Shown one piece after another: positions 59,233-64,000 of a DNA stretch of 64,000 bases. Below the pieces are notes generated by a model. It was not told the DNA's origin. It was given only the letters and a program-made list of their open reading frames with translations, and did no database searches. A program made the translations under genes and the position numbers. Source of the DNA: Anniella stebbinsi (taxonomy: Eukaryota > Chordata > Lepidosauria > Squamata > Anniellidae). The stretch is from assembly GCA_029215795.1 (NCBI GenBank), contig JARDYH010000003.1, positions 97,062,609 through 97,126,608 of the forward strand, in the 5' to 3' direction. Every line of letters starts with the position of its first letter. Position 1 is the first letter of the stretch.

Positions 59233-60951
59233 TATTTATTTATCACCCGCCTCTCCCAACGGATCGAGGCGGGGAACAACACCAAACACAAAATACAAAA
59301 ACTGATTAAAAGCAGATAAAACCAGTACATCAGTATAGCATTTATATATCCACCCCATAGCCAAAACCCTCCGGGCAGTTTCCAAAAATTAAAAACATTG
59401 AATGTTAAAAAACTGATATACAAAATTTAAAAGCCATAATATCATGCCATGCCTAGTTTGGCCTTCGTTTATAATTCCAGATCCAACATTCCATCACACT
59501 CCAATGTAAGCAAGAAACAGGATTTTTATTTATTTATTTATTTATTTATTTTGGTGGTGGTGGGCAGTGGTTATGCAAATAGGAACAGGCCTGGTTCTTA
59601 ATGGTTGAAATCACTGGAGGCATGGGAAATACTTAACTTCCACCTATTTAATTTCTTTTGCTACAAAAAGATGCAAAGCTCAAGTAAGTTTGATAGCAGA
59701 AAACTGGTAAACTTGAAGAAAGATTTTTCACCCCCAGTGATGTCATGACTAACTTAAGTCCCATTGATTTCAGTGGGTCTACTCTGAGTAAGACTAAGCC
59801 CGGATCCTCCCCTCCCCCATGTTTAACTACTGGTTGTTTAGAGCTCATGTTTATAATGTCTAATATATTTTAAAACTAGATTGTAATAAATTAATTACTC
59901 TGACTCTTTTGCTTCTTAATAGGATGGTGGCCAGTGTTTTTCAGGCTTGTTCTGGGAGCAGCTTAAAAAATGTTATGAAAAGTTTTGGGAGTTTCTTGAA
60001 CAGTGGCTGGAGAAAGAAGATTATTGACTACAACTGGGTACATTTCTTTTATTTTGCATTCAGAATTTTTCTGTAGAGGATCGGGATAGAAATAAAAGTA
60101 GCAAAAAGGAATTCCAGTACAATCCTATGCCTTGTCTACTTATATTGTGCATAGAATAGCACTGGCAGGGTGGAGCCCTGAGCCTGAACAACCTTCTTCT
60201 TTAACCGTTTAGTCCTATTGTTTTAGAGGAAATGAGCTAGTAGGCTAGTTATAATGGTTTGTTCCTTAAGTTATGCTTCCATTAGAATCCTGCCTGGCTT
60301 GCTTATCTGAAGTGTGTCTGTATTACCATGAAACTATTGCAGTAATAGCAAATCAGTTTGGCCTCCATGGGAACACATGCACAGTTGACAGTGAATGTGC
60401 AAGCTCTTCCCACACCAGGAGTGACTTCTCTTGGACCAGAAAGCAGAGTACTAACCTACTCTCTTTCAATTAGTGCCAGACAGGATAGTATGAGTTGGCT
60501 CCAGGCTGTTAGTTGCATATAGTTCACATTGAAATCAATGGGACAAATCATGACTAACTTTTCACATTGATTTCAGTGGGAACTAACTGCAACTTGCTTC
60601 ATCGGAATGTAACCTAGTGTTTTATGTACCTTCTGTTGTTCAACCTGGCATTACGTGATCATTTTGAATTTTTCTCTTTTTCTGTTGTTAAGTTTGTCCG
60701 GGAATTTAGTGATCCTGGTTCACTTTCCACAGAGTAAGCGTGTTCCAGAAATCCATGCAAGGAAAAAATACTCACACACCAGCAGTTCTCTTCAGTAAAA
60801 GCTTTACTGAGATTCAGTATTTCCTTCAATATATTTACAGCAGTTTTGGTCATCAATATAATAAAGGTTACCAGGAAAATCCACATCACATAACATCATC
60901 ACCATCAACCATCTAACACCAGCATCAAATAACTATGAGACATGTACAGAT

Positions 60952-60996
<45 letters not shown>

Positions 60997-61021
60997 GATA
61001 GATAGATAGATAGATAGATCG

Positions 61022-61096
<75 letters not shown>

Positions 61097-63093
61097 AATG
61101 GACAATGACTATGCACAAAATATAGAAAAAACTCCAAGAGAAAACCCCCACTATCTCTTTGACCTTTAAAAGCAGTAGATAGAAAAACACTCCCCTGCTA
61201 ATTGACAACCAGGTGCAATAATCAGTCCTCTGGACACTCTGCAACTGTCCAGTACATTTCAATTCATCTGTTGAGAAATTTTACCTCAACAAAGTTCCCA
61301 GGCAAAAATGAAATGTTTAGGCTTTCTGGATGTTTTTTTAAAAAATTACACCACTCTTCTTTAAAACTCTCAGAGTATCTAAAAAGCTCAGAGTGATTTA
61401 CAAGGGGTTGTGCATGGTCTGTATCCCACTATAGCTTACCTTGAACAATGCTATAGCACGTGGGGCCCAGTGAATCTGACCCTCATTTGCTTGATCTCTC
61501 TCTTCACTCCCTAGTTGCCTTCCTCATATTACTTCTGCTTCTTTCCATGCAGTGAGCAAAATCTAAAGCTTCCATGCAAAAGTGTTTTATTTATTTATTT
61601 ATTTATTTATTTATTGCATTTGTATACCGCCCCAAAGCCAAAGCTCTCTGGGCGGTTTACATAGGATTGAAACAATTAAAAACAATATACAAAAGTTAAA
61701 CCAGCAAAAGCATACAATATACACATACATTTAAAACCACTATAATAACTTTAAAAAGCCATAAGCCTAAAAACAAAAACAAACCCAGGCTCCTCAGATA
61801 TTGCCAAATGCCTGAGAGAAGAGGAAAGTCTTGACCTGGCGCCGAAAAGATAGCAATGTTGGCGCCAGGCGGGCCTCATCAGGGAGATCATTCCACAATT
61901 GGGGGGCCACCACAGAGAAGGCCCTCTCCCTTGTTGCCGACCTCCCAGCTTCCCTTGGAGTAGGCACTTGGAGGAAGGCCTTAGATGTTGAATGTAGTGT
62001 TCGGGTAGATTCATGTCGGGAAAGGCGTTCCATCAGGTATTGTGGTCCCAAGCCGTGTAAGGCTTTATAGGTTAAAACCAGCACCTTGAATCGGGCTCGG
62101 AAACATACAGGCAGCCAATGCAAGCAGGCCAGAGTAGGTCTTATATGTTCGAACCTTCTGGTCCCAGTTATCAATCTGGCTGCTGCATTTTGCACAAGCT
62201 GCAGCTTCCGAACCGCCTTCAAAGGCAGCCCCACGTAGAGTGCATTGCAGTAATCTAACTTGGAGGTTACCAGAACATGGACAACTGAAGCCAGGTTATC
62301 CCTGTCCAGATAGGGACGTAGCTGGGCCATCAACCGAAGTTGGTAGAAGGCACTCCGTGCCACTGAGGCCACCTGCGCCTCAAGTGACAGAGATGGTTCT
62401 AGGAGAACCCCCAAGCTACGAACCCGCTCCTTCAAGGGGAGTGCAACCCCATCCAGAACAGGTTGAAGACCCTCCATCCGGTCAGCAGAACCACCCACTA
62501 ACAGCGACTCAGTCTTGTCTGGATTGAGTTTCAGTTTATTAGCCCTCATCCAGTCCATTGTCGCAGCCAGGCACTGGTTCAGCACATCCACAGCCTCATC
62601 TGATGAAGATGAAAAGGAGAAATAGAGCTGTGTGTCATCAGTGTACTGATGACAACGCACTCCAAAACTCCGGATTATCTTTTAATTAAGCTTGATAAGT
62701 GTTTGATCTTGATTTGGGAGGGGCAAAGTTGAAGAATCCCCCTCCATTGCATAAATTATATTCTTCCTTGACTATCTTCCACTAAAACTCCCCTTACATG
62801 TAGCTCCCCCTCCTGTATTCTGTACTAGGATAGCCCAGGATGTGCAATAGCCCAGGATGTGGGTGGTTCTGCTGACCGGATGGAGGGTCTTCAACCTGTT
62901 CTGGATGGGGTTGCACTTTCCTGCCTTGCATGTGCTCTTATTATTAACTTCTCAGGTTTTTAATCAAATTCTTTATTCTCTCCATGAACAGATTATTTGG
63001 ATTCCTCTTAAGTATGGGTTTCAGAAATGGTTGCCAGCCACGCTGCTTGCGATTTTGATGTGGTGGCTAGTCACTCATGGACTGCAGAACTAG
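55418..63093 (+). CDS. BIK: BIK, BH3-only pro-apoptotic protein (4 coding exons)
   Basis: BIK antagonises BCL2-type survival proteins through its BH3 helix and is anchored at the endoplasmic reticulum membrane. Coding exons 55418-55548, 58242-58343, 59923-60037 and 62956-63093 join in consistent phase (GT-AG throughout) to 161 residues; human BIK has 160. The ATG context AAACTATG has A at -3. The BH3 motif VSRQLAIIGDECN is at residues 49-61, with the conserved Leu53 and Gly57-Asp58. A helical stretch (MVASVFQACSGSSL and on, from 79) follows. The C-terminus has a hydrophobic segment at about 141-157 (WLPATLLAILMWWLV). Identity rests on the BH3, length, tail anchor and position next to TTLL1; overall similarity to mammalian BIK is low. 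The BH3 looks more like BAK, which is the main alternative, but BAK is longer and has BH1/BH2, not seen here. Confidence 0.85.
56305..56465 (+). mobile_element. tRNA-derived SINE, degraded
   Basis: GGGAGAGCTGTAGCTGGTCC, then CAGGTTCAATTCCCAGCATT (a pol III B-box) and CAATGCTGGGAAAAGCCTCT show the SINE order. The tail TTGAGCTAAATAGATTCATG matches its 3' part. Confidence 0.6.
56592..56810. mobile_element. repeat rich in GGATCGG, TAGGGGTGTGCAC end
   Basis: It begins TTAGGGGTGTGCACTGGATC and contains many inverted copies of GGATCGG/CCGATCC (CTCCGATCCACGATCCGGAG is a near palindrome). It is related to 42690-42822 by its end sequence. Confidence 0.55.
56930..57095 (+). mobile_element. LINE 3' tail fragment (L2/CR1-like) with AAAT repeats
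   Basis: TATTTAGTAAGCACCTTGGG, AAAGGGTGGTTATAAATCTC and an AAAT-repeat end match the usual 3' terminus of these LINEs. Confidence 0.6.
57208..57507. mobile_element. palindromic hAT-type MITE (family B)
   Basis: It begins TAGGGTAACCCTATGAAAAG, ends TATGGTCACCCTA and has the same internally palindromic body (CAGGAGCCCTGCCCTC and inverse) as the copies at 7458 and 37744. A clean 8-bp target duplication is not evident here. It interrupts an older retroelement fragment (CTGGTCCAGCATTCTGTTTC). Confidence 0.8.
58242..58343 (+). CDS. BIK: BIK coding exon 2 (BH3)
   Basis: The acceptor is ACTCTTGCAG. It encodes AVTQVSRQLAIIGDECNMTY through DSLFHLAK; this is the BH3 exon. The donor follows AAAAGG as GTAAGA. 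Confidence 0.9.
58752..58950 (+). mobile_element. family B MITE, truncated
   Basis: The left end TAGGGTGACCATTTGAATAC and the first part of the palindromic body are present. The copy breaks off near 58950, where a different inverted-repeat sequence (arms GGGAAATTTAACTCTTTCCT and AGGAAAGGGTTAAATTTCC, 58972-59090) starts. Confidence 0.65.
59196..59440 (-). mobile_element. LINE 3' end (L2/CR1-like) with AAT array
   Basis: An AAT array (59196-59231) is followed by TATTTATCACCCGCCTCTCC and GATCGAGGCGGGGAACAACA, then an A-rich 3' UTR. This is an inverse-orientation LINE end, close in sequence to the fragment inside 37915-38045. Confidence 0.7.
59923..60037 (+). CDS. BIK: BIK coding exon 3
   Basis: The acceptor is CTTCTTAATAG. 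It encodes MVASVFQACSGSSLKNVMKS through KIIDYNW (residues 79-116) and ends in phase 0 before GTACAT. Confidence 0.88.
60953..61094 (+). repeat. compound microsatellite (GATA)n(CTGT)n(TATC)n(AC)n
   Basis: GATA units run from 60953 to 61019 with one slip, then CTGT units to 61050, TATC units to 61065, and an AC array to 61094. GATA and TATC blocks are complementary, so the locus can fold. It lies in the last BIK intron. Confidence 0.95.
61577..62676 (-). mobile_element. 5'-truncated LINE (L2/CR1-like) with intact 288-codon frame
   Basis: The reading frame 61794-62660 on the minus strand is uninterrupted for 288 codons. It covers the RT from YTDDTQLYFS (one change from YADD) through WMRANKLKLNPDKTESLLVG, LGVLLEPSLSLEAQVASVAR and KLQLVQNAAARLITGTRRFE, to the C-terminus LFSQAFGNI. 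The 3' end has GGGCGGTATACAAATGCAAT and TAAA repeats (61586-61615). The upstream part is missing, so it cannot retrotranspose, but the frame suggests recent arrival. Confidence 0.9.
62861..62917 (+). repeat. 57-bp perfect inverted copy of part of the LINE
   Basis: The 57 bases from GGGTGGTTCTGCTGACCGG to GGGGTTGCACT are the exact reverse complement of 62440-62496 inside the LINE. They lie 38 bases upstream of the last BIK exon. No LINE sequence continues on either side. Confidence 0.92.
62956..63093 (+). CDS. BIK: BIK coding exon 4 (membrane anchor, stop)
   Basis: The acceptor is TTATTAACTTCTCAG. It encodes VFNQILYSLHEQIIWIPLKY, then the hydrophobic WLPATLLAILMWWLV and THGLQN-stop. Phase 0 matches exon 3. 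The tail anchor fits BIK. Confidence 0.85.
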   Translation, partial: VFNQILYSLHEQIIWIPLKYGFQKWLPATLLAILMWWLVTHGLQN

Positions 63094-63495
63094 AATCAAG
63101 AGTTGCCATTGAAGGTCACTGCTGGACTCTGACCATTCTATATCTCACCCAGGAGGTGGCATTTGCTTTGTTTGTTTTAAAGTTATGTATGGAGAACTTT
63201 TTCTATTTAAAATGTAGGCTAGTGCTGGGTCACTGCTGTTGTCATACCTTTTTAAAACAAAATATGAATATGGGGTTGTTGCTGGATAACTACCTGAACG
63301 GCTTGTTTTAAAATATGTATATTGTAGTAATTCAAGTCTGGCTTTTATACATTGAACAAGATGAATACTTCACAAGGAAGGCGTGTTTTTTTAATGGAAT
63401 TTGGAAAGATAACAGAAGGAATGCTGGCCATCCTCTTAAATAATATTTGCACTGTAAAATATATAATGAAAATTGAAATCTTACAGACTTGAAAA

Positions 63496-63505
63496 AATAA
63501 ATAAA
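63496..63505 (+). terminator. BIK: BIK polyadenylation signal
   Basis: Overlapping AATAAATAAA lies about 400 bases after the BIK stop codon, the first good signal in the 3' UTR. Confidence 0.6.
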
Positions 63506-63817
63506 ATTATTGCTCTGGATATAATTGTTACATTTTATTACACACTTTTCTTGCATGTATGTTTGACCATGACCTATCCTGCACACATAATCCTATTTAA
63601 TAATCCTCCCCAGGGTTCTACTTGGATCTTATAAATATTAGTGGCTACTTTGCCACTGACTTTGAGATCAGTTTTGCACCACCATCAGGCATTAGTCCTT
63701 TCTCCCATCACTCACTGCACTAGCAAGAATACAGAAATACACATTTATGAGTTACGTTATGATTCATGCACTTACTTGTACAAAAAGTCATTATCAGAAA
63801 AATTAACATCCCATTCG

Positions 63818-64000
63818 TAGAGTGACCATATGTCAGGAAAAACCAGGACACGTCAGGATTCTTGGTAACAAATCCAGAAAGGTGGGGGGAATTATGAAAT
63901 TTGAAGAAAAATCCAGATTTTCCCCATCCTCCCCCCACCCAAAGGGCGGTTCTACTTTATAGTGAATGGGAATTAACAAAAATGCTTACAGCTCCGTCAT
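63818..64000. mobile_element. non-autonomous element with TAGAGTGACCATATGTC end (partial)
   Basis: It begins TAGAGTGACCATATGTCAGG and continues as the inverse of 40310-40451 (AATCCAGATTTT, CCCACCCAAAGGGCGG). The window ends inside it. Confidence 0.65.

Noticed and set aside
60953..61094. Regular repeats that might suggest a CRISPR array
   Set aside because: Plain tetra- and dinucleotide microsatellite in a vertebrate intron, with no spacers.
62857..62955. Extension of the last BIK exon upstream (frame open from 62857)
   Set aside because: The upstream part is an inverted LINE fragment. A good acceptor (CTTCTCAG) at 62955 gives phase 0 with exon 3.

Overview
This window is vertebrate nuclear DNA, most likely from a squamate reptile (lizard). 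Two multi-exon genes with canonical GT-AG introns lie in a dense field of interspersed repeats: L2/CR1-like LINEs with AAT/ATT tails, tRNA-derived SINEs, two MIR-like SINEs, palindromic hAT-type MITEs, a DIRS retrotransposon and a gamma-type endogenous retrovirus. The species call rests on this repeat mix and on recall, not on a search.

Host genes. TTLL1 runs on the minus strand. Nine coding exons between 35645 and 10625 join in frame to a 423-residue protein, the length of human TTLL1. A non-coding first exon ends at 37303 in a CpG island, and a poly(A) signal lies near 10285. BIK runs on the plus strand. A CpG-island first exon ends at 45270, and four coding exons (55418-55548, 58242-58343, 59923-60037, 62956-63093) give 161 residues with a BH3 motif and a C-terminal membrane anchor. 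The two promoters are head to head about 7.5 kb apart. TTLL1 next to BIK is the mammalian order, which supports both identifications. TTLL1 is the catalytic chain of a tubulin polyglutamylase; BIK is a BH3-only pro-apoptotic protein. They are neighbours, not a functional unit.

Layout. 1-2190: 5' part of an endogenous retrovirus on the minus strand (LTR, tRNA-His primer site, leader, and a gag frame that is open for 403 codons to the window edge). 2191-10200: intergenic, with MIR-like, MITE and CpG-rich palindromic repeats. 10280-37600: TTLL1, whose last intron (10755-18158) carries a DIRS element (about 11141-17635) with gag, RT, RNase H, methyltransferase-like and tyrosine recombinase remnants, interrupted by a MITE. 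37744-44800: intergenic, with a hAT MITE bearing a near-perfect 8-bp target duplication, a 151-bp tandem array and a promoter-like module of unknown origin. 44860-63505: BIK, with introns full of LINE, SINE and microsatellite sequence.

The most interesting items are the DIRS element with a recognisable internal complementary region, the retroviral gag frame beside an exact tRNA-His primer site, the datable nesting of one MITE inside another, the BAK-like BH3 sequence of the reptilian BIK, and a perfect 57-nt inverted repeat just upstream of BIK's last exon. I found no wholly new biological system.
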